Shown here: one piece after another, positions 33,234 to 42,662 of the stretch | How positions within the stretch are numbered: position 1 is the first letter of the stretch | Layout: each line of letters begins with the position of its first letter | From: Nemertoderma westbladi | Lineage: Eukaryota > Xenacoelomorpha > Nemertodermatida > Nemertodermatidae | DNA length: 64,000 nt | Direction: 5' to 3' | Assembly (NCBI GenBank): GCA_032718475.1 | Contig: JAUCBJ010003493.1 | Span: forward strand, 1 to 64,000 | Notes under the pieces: model-generated | The model's database searches: none | The model's input: the letters and a program-made list of their open reading frames with translations, nothing else | Told to the model about the DNA's origin: nothing | Position numbers and translations under genes: made by a program

Positions 33234-35223
33234 TTTTCTAACGAGGACACAGGAACATTGGCCAGAGCGACTAAAGATAGTGACCAATCCGATGCCTGAA
33301 GATGCAGAAGTCAAGGTGGAGAAAGTCTCTAAGTCGAAGTCTAAAGCCAAACTTAAGTCATTGGAGCGGCCTGAAGAGTCATTGGAGCGGCCTGAAGAGT
33401 TATTGGAGCGGCCCGGAGACCTGTCAGACCAACAGACTTACGTGACTACTAGGTCAGGAAGGGTAAGTTACGACGTAAAACCACCCTTACAGACTAGACG
33501 ACAGTCACAATTGGTAAGTGACGGACAGAAAATGACCGAAACAATGGAGCCTTTGGTTTCCAAACCTGCGGGTTTGGATTCAAAACTTCCATTAGTTAGC
33601 GGACAACCGTCGCTGGCATTAGAGTCACGCAGTGTTTATGACAAATTACTAAATTCGTCTGCCTCTTGGCTGACAATTTGTAAAAGAACTGCGTGGTTAA
33701 GCCGATACATTTCGTACCTTTGTATAAAACATTCGAAACATTTGAGAGAACCATTGAGCACCAATAGTGAGCGAATTCGGAAATTGAAACAACCTCTGAC
33801 AGAGGATGAGATTGATCAAGCGGAATTAAAGCATTTGAAACATTATCAAGTGTGTGCCTTCCCAAAAGAATTCCATCTATTATCGGCTCAACGACCAGTT
33901 CTCTATAAACCCCTTAGAAAATGGAGTCCGTTAATCCATAAGGGTTTGATTTGTCATAGATCGAGAATCCAGACTGTCGACATAAACTCACAGTTTCGGT
34001 TCCCAGTGATAATCCCTAGTTACCCAATAGAATTGCAAAGAGCGATTCTATGGGATATACATAAGAGGTTGCATCACGCGGGAAGGTTACACTGTCTGTC
34101 GGCAGCGAGACAGCGATTCATTCTATTGCAGCCAAGCAGGGCAGTAGGCACTATGTACGACGCCTGTCTGGTTTGCAAGAGGGTGAACGCCAGAGTATTG
34201 GAACAGGAGATGGCTGAACTCCCGGAAGCGAGAGTACAGGCATATGACCCACCCTTTACGAATACAGGGGTGGACTGTTTTGGTCCGATTGAAGCAAAGA
34301 GTGGACGGCTGACCCACAAGCGATGGGGTCTGCTACTGACATGTATGGCGAGTAGAGCCATACATATCGAGCGTGTGGCAGACATGTCGACCAAATCTCT
34401 GCTCCTGGCCTTGAAGAGATTTATGGCCAGGAGAGGACTAGTAAAGGCGTTCTACTCTGATAAGGGTACAAACTTTGTTGGAGGGAATAGCGAGTTGAAC
34501 GCGACTCATAAAGCAGCACAGAATAAGGAAATTTCTGCAGCACTTTTGCCGCAAAGAGTTGAGTGGAGATTCAATACTCCAGAAAGTCCTTGGAGAGGAG
34601 GAAGTTGGGAGCGTTTGGTTCGCTCTGTAAAGCAGGCCATTGCTAAAACATTGCCTGTGAACAAACAACTTACCGACGACGAACTGGTCACAGCTTTTAT
34701 TGAAATCGAGCATACCCTAAACTCGAGGCCGATAGCTATGTTGCCAGATGGTGTTGCATTAACGCCGAATCATTTGCTAATGCAGAGTCCAGCATTTCTT
34801 GTGCCGGCATCAGAACCCATTAGTGCCGACCTATATAGTCGTAAGAGCTGGAAAGTAACACAGTTTGTGGCGTACACATTCGGGGAATATTGGCGGGAAT
34901 ACTATCTTCCCACCATATCCACCAGAACAAAGTGGTACAAAACGGTTCGGAGTCTCCAAAGGGGAGATTACGTGTTGATAACCGAACCCATTGTCAAGAG
35001 AAAGTATTGGGAGACGGGAGTGATCTTGCACACACACCCAGACGTGCAAAACATAGTGCGCACAGTCACTGTGAAAATTAGGTGCAAGTGTCCGCACCCA
35101 AAAAAGTGTAAAACTAATGGTTTACACACCTTGGACCGACCGGTCCAAGATATTGTGTTATTAGAGGAGACACGTATCGAGACGGGAGATTATAATTTGT
35201 CTCCTGCCTCAAAACTGAATTAG
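33109..35223 (+). CDS. BEL1 RNase H remnant, integrase and DUF5641 domain
   Basis: 704 codons counted from a TTG, which is not a true start: the frame is the downstream remainder of pol after an internal deletion. Residues about 5-45 match the end of the BEL RT/RNase H region (QWRHCPGVLNPADITSRG). A linker carries a 21-bp triple repeat (LERPEES-like). Then comes the integrase: H2C2 zinc motif (HH near 322, CLVC near 353), catalytic D389 (TGVDCFGP), D451 (YSDKGTNF) and E501 (GGSWERL), all present. The C-terminal DUF5641-type domain has WREYYLP and RGDYVLI. The integrase therefore looks catalytically complete and could act on this element if made in frame. Expression would need frameshifting or splicing. 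Confidence 0.88.
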   Translation: MTKEQWRHCPGVLNPADITSRGAMPAEFCQEESQEFWLHGPDFLTRTQEHWPERLKIVTNPMPEDAEVKVEKVSKSKSKAKLKSLERPEESLERPEELLERPGDLSDQQTYVTTRSGRVSYDVKPPLQTRRQSQLVSDGQKMTETMEPLVSKPAGLDSKLPLVSGQPSLALESRSVYDKLLNSSASWLTICKRTAWLSRYISYLCIKHSKHLREPLSTNSERIRKLKQPLTEDEIDQAELKHLKHYQVCAFPKEFHLLSAQRPVLYKPLRKWSPLIHKGLICHRSRIQTVDINSQFRFPVIIPSYPIELQRAILWDIHKRLHHAGRLHCLSAARQRFILLQPSRAVGTMYDACLVCKRVNARVLEQEMAELPEARVQAYDPPFTNTGVDCFGPIEAKSGRLTHKRWGLLLTCMASRAIHIERVADMSTKSLLLALKRFMARRGLVKAFYSDKGTNFVGGNSELNATHKAAQNKEISAALLPQRVEWRFNTPESPWRGGSWERLVRSVKQAIAKTLPVNKQLTDDELVTAFIEIEHTLNSRPIAMLPDGVALTPNHLLMQSPAFLVPASEPISADLYSRKSWKVTQFVAYTFGEYWREYYLPTISTRTKWYKTVRSLQRGDYVLITEPIVKRKYWETGVILHTHPDVQNIVRTVTVKIRCKCPHPKKCKTNGLHTLDRPVQDIVLLEETRIETGDYNLSPASKLN
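33360..33422 (+). repeat. 21-bp triplicate repeat in BEL1 pol linker
   Basis: TTGGAGCGGCCTGAAGAG occurs three times at 21-bp spacing (third copy diverged to CCCGGAGAC), encoding LERPEE(S/L) units between the RNase H remnant and integrase. Frame preserving. Confidence 0.85.
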
Positions 35224-35982
35224 TGTTGGACGCAACTCACTTCGTATGCATTCCTCGTATGCAAATACAAGGAAATGCATAGGAGCGGGGTTGTGGTGAT
35301 TTGCGTTGAGTTTTGTCTGGTGGGTATCAAAACAAAATTTTATTTTCAAAAATTTTTTGGAAAATTTAAAATTTTAAAAATTAGAAGTGAACCCAAGACA
35401 ATTCCAGACGCTGTGTATAGACGCGTTTTAGAATTCGTCTATAGATAAACAGTAATTTGAAAAGTCGTGAAGCCTGGAAAATAGCATTTAGAAACCATGG
35501 TGACGGCTATATTACGTAGGAGTGTAAATTGAGTTTAGCAACTTCCACAGATTGGTGCCAACAGTGCAACTAAGGTGCTAAAGGTTAGTAGCACCAGAGG
35601 CGTGCACGGACCCCACTCAGTAGTTTGCAGGATGTGTGATGTTCGATTATCAAACCTGTGGGTTTGGTATAGTCGAGTATTGTGGCTATGGTCCTTTCTA
35701 ACTACTGTAGTTTAGTACGAGTAATGGGAGTAGTTTGGTCATCAAAAAGTGAGTTGGTCACGGCCAGTTTATCTCCAAAGTTTTTGCGCTATGCATGGGA
35801 ATAGGTTAGAGGATAGTTAGTTAGGAAGAGACGGGATCTAGAGAGTCGAACCTGAACTGCTGGAAGGCGAGGGGGTTCGGGAGGTCTGTCCTTCGGCGGC
35901 ATCTAACTGATTTACCCACAGTGTAGTTGGTTACGTAACGGCACTTATTGGGATATATATATATGTATATACGCGTAACATA
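35224..35982 (+). other. BEL1 spacer upstream of ORF3, with splice-acceptor-like site
   Basis: Non-coding, 759 bp. One copy of the 18-bp palindrome lies at 35650-35667. A CTAAC branch-like word and TTTACCCACAG acceptor (AG at 35920-35921) lie 61 nt before the ORF3 ATG, so ORF3 could be expressed from a spliced RNA joined to a donor such as the LTR CGGTAAGT near 26614. Inferred. Confidence 0.45.
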
Positions 35983-36999
35983 ATGGAGAGGGATATTAGA
36001 GCGCAACCGCGCAGAGGATTTACTGCCAGAGAGGAGGCGGAGCTACCATTCGCGCGACCAGGATGTAAAGACTCTAACGTTTACTACCATGGGCGGTCCG
36101 TGATTGAGCTGAACGGGAAGTATAAACCAAGTTATGATAAAGAATTACGGAGAGAAAGAATGAGAGCGTTGGGGGACCGGATGGAAGTCTTGCGGAGAGA
36201 GTATCGCACGCGGTATCCCTACGACTTTGCTTTGGACGTGTGCGACATTAGCGCAGATCCGGACGAGGAAATCGCACGACTATACCATATGAATATGTAT
36301 TTACGACATGAGGAGCCTCTACCTGCAGTCCGAGACCAGTTCGACGGAATGCACCTGTATCGGAGGACTCGAGGCGAGGATCAGGAGACGCCGAAAGTCT
36401 TCAGCGTGTACAAGCTGTTCTACAAGTGTGGTGAATGCATGAATAAACAGGACGTGGCGATTCCCGACCGATTAGACGAGCAACATCCGGAACCGATATT
36501 AACGCGATGTCCAGCTCACCAATTCCTTAGATACAACGAGGGAGGTTACCCGATGAGCAACCCGATGATCAGTATCGACTTCAGCGGAAAGCGACCTCCG
36601 AGACCCATTACGCCGACCGTTACGACATTAGATCCGTATACGGAGATTAAACCCTGTTCGACACCCAGTTTGATAGAGACGGCAGCGGCCATTTCGCTGT
36701 ACCGAGCCTATAAGGATCTAGAGGCGCGGCGCGAAGCGGCGCGGGACTCGGGTACCAAACCCGCGGGTTTGGAGCTCTCGAGTCCCTGGACTACGTTTAC
36801 TTCACCTCACCGAGTGAGAAGCCTCACGCCTGAGCATCAGGACGACATAGACGCGTTGCGGCAGGAGGAGCGAGCGGCGAAGGCGAAAGAGTTATTTGAG
36901 AACAGGATAGCGGAGTATAATAAGACCGCGGATAGACATCAAGAGGAGACGAGGAGAGTGACCGGATTTGTTCCACAGGTCGTATCTCAACTATTTTAA
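35983..36999 (+). CDS. BEL1 ORF3: accessory protein of unknown function, C-terminus removed by deletion
   Basis: 338 codons from an ATG in the env position, but with no signal peptide or membrane segment. N-terminal half: charged helices, then RYPYDFALDVCDI and PDEEIARLYHMN (about 75-105). The centre has a possible zinc site, C149-x2-C152 and C176-x2-H179 (CGEC...CPAH), followed by QFLRYNEGGYP...ISID. A Pro-rich stretch (RPPRPITP..TTLDP) and a Glu/Arg-rich helical tail follow. The equivalent place in BEL2 (53176-54686) encodes a recognisably related but broken protein, sharing CxxHxF..Y..G and RPP....TLDP motifs and extending about 150 residues further to a basic tail. BEL1 ORF3 ends exactly where the 3' LTR homology begins (stop TAA at 36997-36999), so its C-terminus was lost. 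Function unknown. Confidence 0.7.
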   Translation: MERDIRAQPRRGFTAREEAELPFARPGCKDSNVYYHGRSVIELNGKYKPSYDKELRRERMRALGDRMEVLRREYRTRYPYDFALDVCDISADPDEEIARLYHMNMYLRHEEPLPAVRDQFDGMHLYRRTRGEDQETPKVFSVYKLFYKCGECMNKQDVAIPDRLDEQHPEPILTRCPAHQFLRYNEGGYPMSNPMISIDFSGKRPPRPITPTVTTLDPYTEIKPCSTPSLIETAAAISLYRAYKDLEARREAARDSGTKPAGLELSSPWTTFTSPHRVRSLTPEHQDDIDALRQEERAAKAKELFENRIAEYNKTADRHQEETRRVTGFVPQVVSQLF

Positions 37000-37507
37000 A
37001 TATTCTCGCATTCACACATTACGTTAGGGAACCTCCAGTATTCGCGATTAGAAAGACGTAGGTAATAGCGTGCTTTAATAGTGATAATATTAGGCGTAAG
37101 AATACTCTGAGTGCAAGGCCTCTCGCACTCGTCTTAAGTAAGCTTAGGGAGCCGACTCGGGTTTATTGTTTTGGTTATTCCTGCGTGGCTCATAGATTCG
37201 AACAGTTAGCTCTCTATCGAGCAATCGGTAGAGAAAGGAACAAGCGATTTTGCAGGAGTTGTGTAAATTTAGTAAAATATATTAGTGGACGGCAGATTAG
37301 CGCCATCCAACGGTAAGTAGCGGTTTTGTATTTAGCAACCCTTACAATTTAGTAATAGCACGCTCCTGATCCCCTTTACTTAACAGTAGAGCAGTCTTTG
37401 TGTCTTATTGGTTAGACGAGAACTTATTAGGTTGGCAGAAGGATATTAACGGGTATTGGTCTGTTCAACAGTTCTGCTGTTAGTATAGAGGTCGCGGTTG
37501 TTTATCA
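36992..37507 (+). repeat. BEL1 3' LTR, only the last 516 bp present
   Basis: Matches 26286-26801 base for base by eye. The first 1.7 kb of the LTR (U3 with repeats, CCAAT and TATA) and the polypurine tract are absent. The join is inside the end of ORF3. The right terminus TTTATCA and TSD GATGG are intact. The shape fits a single deletion from ORF3 into the LTR after insertion. Confidence 0.88.
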
Positions 37508-37512
37508 GATGG

Positions 37513-37734
37513 TGTGGCAAGACCGGACACACATATGAGCAATGTTACAAGCGAATGCGCGCAGAATCAGCAGAACAAGCCGGTGTAGCGCTTGATTCAG
37601 CACAGGGCTTCCGAAGTTCTGCATCTGAAACAGCAGCGAATCGGCAGCGAATCTACCAAAAATTATACCGAAAAAGTTTGCGGGAAATTTCACGCAATCC
37701 AAAGTTCAGCAGCCCCCTATCTAGACACATATGA
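37513..37734 (+). pseudogene. Zinc-knuckle gene, 3' part after the BEL1 insertion
   Basis: Continues the frame interrupted at 24585: the knuckle completes as CGKTGHTYEQC, then a basic Arg/Ser/Gln-rich tail of about 60 residues ends at a stop codon at 37732-37734. 12,927 bp (element plus one TSD) is divisible by three, so the reading register is the same on both sides, which strongly supports one ancestral gene. Confidence 0.6.
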
Positions 37735-38549
37735 GTCGTTAGCCATGAACTAGATAACTCAAACAGCAGACTATTATTATATTCTCTTGAATACATATAT
37801 TATAATCAAACCATTGTTTATATTTCTTTACTTTTTGTTACATGTGCGTCATATACTACGAATAATCCTGTGCAAGCGCACTGCAATACTTGCTTATTGA
37901 AATTTACTTTATATCTCATAAATTACTCACGTGCCATGCATATTTAGGTTCGCAAATACAGTATATGTTCCTCTTAATTATTAAGTACATGTATCGTTTT
38001 GTGAGAAATATTTAATAATAAATTTTATAAAAGTTTTATTTTTTTTGTTTGTTACTTTATTGCATCTCACTTTGACCACAGTGTCGTTCCTGGCACTAGA
38101 GTCTCATATTGACCTTTGTGTCTCACTTTGTTGGGGGTTTGGGGTTGTTGTCATCTGAAATGTATTATGATTTTTTGAGACACCAATTCCCGGGCGAGTA
38201 ACACGTTTTACCCCAGAACAAATACTACATACTAATCCTGTAATCTCTACTATAAACTATGTTACAATATAACTACTGTAAATATAAACTACACTCACAT
38301 TGCAGCGCAGACTGGTGTGGCAGTAAAAAGTACTTCGAAGTTCTGTAGGGAGAATGAGTGGTCCGTCCCAATCCAGTGGTCGAAAACCGTTGAATTTCTG
38401 CGGACAGAAATCTCTATTGACTTTCCACTATGTTCGCCTACACGTACGCGAAGTTTAGAGATAGATGTACCAATATACTGTACGTAGCATTACAGCTACT
38501 GTACTACAGGAAAAAAGATAAACAATCTTGGAGCGCATATGTTAGGGAG
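37735..38549. other. Unassigned AT-rich DNA
   Basis: No reading frame, exon signal or repeat that I can support, apart from a short T/C-rich segment with TCTCACTTTG words at 38065-38130. Confidence 0.45.
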
Positions 38550-39360
38550 CTAAATCTTTAATTCTGAAAATTGAAGACAACCTATTAACAGGTCTAAAAA
38601 GAATACGTAGTTTGGTGGCAGGTAGGGCATCCCTGAATAGGCGATGTAGCCTGTTCTTAAGTACCATACAATGTGGACCTGTAAAGGAGAGTACGATACA
38701 CAGTGGGCGTTGTTCGACAGTTGTACAGTAACAGGGTCGCGTGGGGGTGTATTCACTTTACAGAGAAAAACACGTATAATAGATTCAAGGAGGGCTTTAG
38801 GGTTACCGTTCTTTCGTAGCGTAGCCCTAAGGTCTAAAAGTCCCACATGAAAAATACTGTACTGTATGAGGTTGAAATTCGAAATAATCGTTTAAATAAG
38901 GTAGAAAGTAGACCAATTTTGTAACTAAAGGGAATAAAACTAAAGTAACTAGTATAAAGGCCGGTGTATGTTGGTTTACGATATATACAGTAGAAGTAAT
39001 AAGATTAAATGAGTTATCTTGTGTAAGTAACTAGTACATCGAGAAAGGGAAGGGATGAGTTATGTTCCTGTTCGCAAGTAAACTCAATATATTTGTGTTT
39101 TGAGTTTAAGTAAGCAAGAAACTGGTCTGACTGGAGTTTATTATTAAAAATAAGGAAAGTTTCATCTACATAGCGCCTGTAAAGTTTCGGTTTAAAGGAT
39201 GGGGGGGGGGGGGGCATTAATTAATCCAGTTCAGTTCGAAGTGAGCTGAAAATGCATTACAAATGGCCATGGCTATAGAGTCCATAGCTACAAATTTCTT
39301 AACACCTACAGTATTTCTAACAGCAGACCTACCGGTCTCATATGTTAGAGTGAAATAGGA
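38550..39360 (-). pseudogene. Penelope-like element RT remnant
   Basis: On the minus strand, from right to left: an open segment with AMAICNAFSAHFE, a poly-C tract (39199-39213) replacing a few codons, then FKPKLYRRYVDETFLIF and EFTCEQEHNSSLPFLDVLV, typical of Penelope-like RT (RRYVDDTF...NSLPFLDV). The catalytic YVDD reads YVDE, and a stop follows TYTR. A further 98-codon segment at 38550-38846 (LRKNGNPKALLESII) fits the thumb region in another frame. No GIY-YIG domain is seen. Dead. Confidence 0.75.
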
Positions 39361-39369
39361 GGGAAGTAC

Positions 39370-40939
39370 AAATAAATAAATATTCAGCTCGTGTATTTCT
39401 GCCTGGTAATATCAATATTAATTAAATAAACGAATTGTAGTTGAGCTGTTAATGAAACTAATTAATGATATTGTAATAAGTTGTTCAGAAATGGACAGTT
39501 CGTATACAAAAATTTTTGACGTTTGGCAAAATTTTTACACTGCCGAATACTAGGCAAGGCAGTGTAGCCACTACATTGTAATATTAATTAAGAAATTAAG
39601 CATAGCAAATGGACACCGGTGATAATAAACATAATAAAAAAATATTAAAGAGATTGATTCGGTGTCCTTGAAATCCTTTTATAGGTGAGATTTGTTTACC
39701 TGTAGTATTAAATTTCACGTAAACTCTCTTCAGCCCTCATAGATGAAATGAACCATTACTTCGTATCCCAGACATTCTTCAGATTGGTCGTGATTTTATA
39801 TTATTATTACAAAGCTTGCGTTGCAAGGATTCCAAATATGTAAGAATGTCTGAATTTTATAGAGAAACAGCTGAGATATACTGTACTGTAGACGTTATTT
39901 TTAAAGATTGCAAAGATTATCGTTGCTAGAATGTAACAGGCCAGTATAAACTTAATTAATTCCTCATTAAATCGCCGCATTATTAAAATAAATATGTAAA
40001 ACAACCCTATTGATGTTTCCCTAGAAATAATATATTCTAGAATTATTGTTATTCTAGTAACCTTATTTTGTATGAAATGCTTCTGCTCTGCAGTTGTACA
40101 TTACAGCGGCTACCGGTTAAACAAATATGTATTGAACGTTAGTTTAATAATTATTTCAAGGAATTTCATTATTATTGCAGCTACAGTATACATAATAAAC
40201 AGTAGCTTACATAATATCCAGCTGAATTGAATAATACTGTACGTACCGTACAGACAGTAGCATCTATAGTAACCCGTTGAAGCAGTGATCATATCTACCG
40301 ACCTACCAGAATGAATGTTCAAGTTGCTTTTATCGTCTATCTGTTAATGGATCTTCTGATATGTAAGTTTTCATTATAAATCTACACAATATCTATACAA
40401 CCAGATGTTAAATTTAAATATCAAATTAAATGTCAGATTTTCTGCAATCGTAGTTGTATATTCAAGGACGAACTTTAAATAGGAAATGGGCTATTTACAC
40501 GAGACATGATCATGAACAATGAACATGGTTGTTTGTGTTTTGAAACGTTAAAATTCAAGGAACTTTGGTCATTAAAAAAAGAAAACATTAAAAAAATAAA
40601 GTAGCAAAAACTAGCTACTACAAAAATATCCCGGTTATGGGTACACATACTGTAGTAGTGCCTAAAATTCGAGGAAATTTGGTCATCAAGAACAATTTAT
40701 TTTCTGCCAATTTTCTAGAAATAGTTTTAAAATATAATCTTACTAGGCCTACAATGTACTGTATACATTTAAACCAACCAACATACAGTAGTAATCTGAC
40801 AAACAAATAAAGTATAGGGCCTCTACGTCTAAACCAATCAATACAATACTGTATGTATACTGTACACACACAAATAATAAATAATATCCAGCGACGTAAT
40901 AATCAACCAGGAATAATAATTGTGATGTGGGGCGAGCCA
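39370..40939. other. Unassigned AT-rich DNA with a MITE B fragment
   Basis: 39808-39935 contains AAAGCTTGCGTTGCAAGGATTCCAAATATG and GAAACAGCTGAGATAT, matching the internal part of MITE family B. The rest has no coding or repeat structure that I can support. Confidence 0.45.
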
Positions 40940-41075
40940 CGAAAGTAAGGTACAGGTAGGTAGCACAGGTAGCTTAGCATACAGGTAGTACAGGTAGCTT
41001 AGCATACAGGTAGTACAGTACAGGTAGCTTAGCATACAGGTAGTACAGTACAGGTAGCTTAGCACACAGGTACCA
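40940..41075. repeat. ~30-bp tandem repeat
   Basis: ACAGGTAGCTTAGCATACAGG plus TAGTACAGT recurs four times with indels, directly after a GTGGGGCGAGCCAC motif (40927-40940). The unit is an amplified piece of the dispersed repeat that follows (..GAGCTTAGCATACGGGTACCACTAACTC). Confidence 0.8.
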
Positions 41076-42200
41076 CTAACTCAATCGGTATGACTGTTGT
41101 TCTGTCGTTCTGTTGTGTTCAATTTTCAACGTTAATAACCAACGTCAACGCCAAATCTTAATGAAATCTATCCAAACTTGGTACACATGTAGTCTGGCAA
41201 ATGTTTAGAAATTATTCAAGTTGAATTTTCGCGTGGCCTTCGAGAAGCTAAGATAATAGCAGTTAATTAGTTAATTAAGTTGATTACGGTAACATCAGCA
41301 ATTTCACATGCATCTTAAAGGATATGAATTATTTTCTCGTATAAGATTAAATTAATTATAATTAACAATTATAAAGCTGTATTCTCCATACTCTATTTGG
41401 CCCAATCCATTAAAGTTTTTAATTAGCTCAATAGATTTGCTTTAAGAAATGTGTTTTTAATTGATCTAAACGTAATTAAGTTAAAATGCATCCCATCACT
41501 CTATACTTCCATAGCTCCATCATTCCTTGACATTCTTGCTAGTCTAGCTGTGAAGGGGAACCAGTCCAACCACCCCATCACTACTCAAAGGCAGCATTGT
41601 AATGGGCCAGACTAATAAACCAGCTTGGTTATTGTGTGGGACGAGCCACAAAAGTAAGCGAGCTTAGCATACGGGTACCACTAACTCATCAGTGTGTCGG
41701 TCGTTCTGTTGTTCTGTCGTTATGTGGGGCGAGCGACAAAAGTAAGCGAGATTAGCATACAGGTACCACTAACTCAATCGGTGTGTCTGTTGTTCTGTTG
41801 ATCTGTTGTGGGGCGAGCCACGAAGTGAGTGGGCCTTAGCGTAGTGGTACCATTAATCAACCAGTCGTTCTGTCGTTCTTGTTCAATTTTAAACGTTAAT
41901 AACTCGGCCAATCTTCGATAAAATCTATCCAAACTTGGTACACATGTTGTTTGGCAAAAGTTTAGAAATTTTCCAAGTTGAATTTCCGTGTGGCCTTCGA
42001 GAAGCTAAGATAATAGCAGTTAATTAGTTAATTAAGTTGATTACGGTACTTTTTTGCGGTGTTCAATTTTGAACGTTAATAACTCGATCAATCCTCGATG
42101 AAATGTAACCAAACTTGGTACACAAATAGTCTGTCAAAAGTTTAGAAATTTTCCAAGTTGAATTTGCTTGGGGCCTTCGTGCAGCACCAGTGTAACTGTC
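41076..42200. repeat. Cluster of one dispersed repeat family (GTGGGGCGAGCCAC family)
   Basis: Three copies of a ~170-bp module (41115-41290, 41880-42050, 42055-42180) share TTCAATTTT(A/C)AACGTTAATAAC, AAATCTATCCAAACTTGG, GGCCTTCGAGAAGC and TTAATTAGTTAATTAAG. The heads carry GTGGGRCGAGCCAC followed by AAGTAAGCGAG and GGTACCACTAACTC (41636, 41723, 41808). A further partial module is next to LINE copy 2 at 58348-58412. Non-coding. Class unknown. Confidence 0.75.
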
Positions 42201-42542
42201 TTACTGTTATAATAAATTTATTTATCCAAAATTATAACGCTTGACATCAGCAGGTTGCTAGGAGACTAAATCAGCTGGGTTTCTAGCAAATTACGAAATT
42301 ACAGTACTGCAGTAATACCATTGTGGCCTGTCTGCCTGTACCGGTACTATACTCAATGTCAATCCCTGAATTAGGAATCCTGCAATCAGACAATACAGCA
42401 ATACTGCAATACCATACTGTATTCGATGTTTTACGGTACTGGCTGACTGGTACTGCGGTACCGGTGCAGTGATTATAGATCACGTATCGGTATACTAGTA
42501 GCCTACAGCCAGGTTGGAATTTATGTAGAGTTTGCTCAACAT

Positions 42543-42662
42543 GTGTGGCACGCATTTAGGATCCTGGCGCGAAGGAACAGGGGCGTGTGGCGCGCATTTA
42601 GGATGCTGGCGTGAAGGAACAGGGGCGTGTGGCGCGCATTAAGGATCCTGGCTGCCTGGCGC
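42543..42662. repeat. ~42-bp GC-rich tandem repeat, about 2.7 copies
   Basis: TGTGGCGCGCATTTAGGATCC followed by TGGCGCGAAGGAACAGGGGCG, repeated with point changes. Strongly CpG-rich in an AT-rich setting. Confidence 0.85.

Larger units (their letters stand above)
24586..37507 (+). mobile_element. BEL1: BEL/Pao LTR retrotransposon, 12.9 kb, TSD GATGG
   Basis: Starts TGTTACGG and ends TTTATCA, with the 5-bp duplication GATGG on both sides (24581-24585, 37508-37512). Layout: 5' LTR, 1.3-kb leader, gag-protease-RT fingers (28092-33233), RNase H remnant-integrase (33109-35223), ORF3 (35983-36999), shortened 3' LTR. Domain order and motifs (DUF1759, CCHC pairs, A17-type protease/RT remnants, H2C2 plus DDE integrase, DUF5641) place it in BEL/Pao. 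It lacks the RT palm and RNase H. The two LTR segments that can be compared look identical, so insertion was recent. It disrupts the zinc-knuckle gene. Confidence 0.92.
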
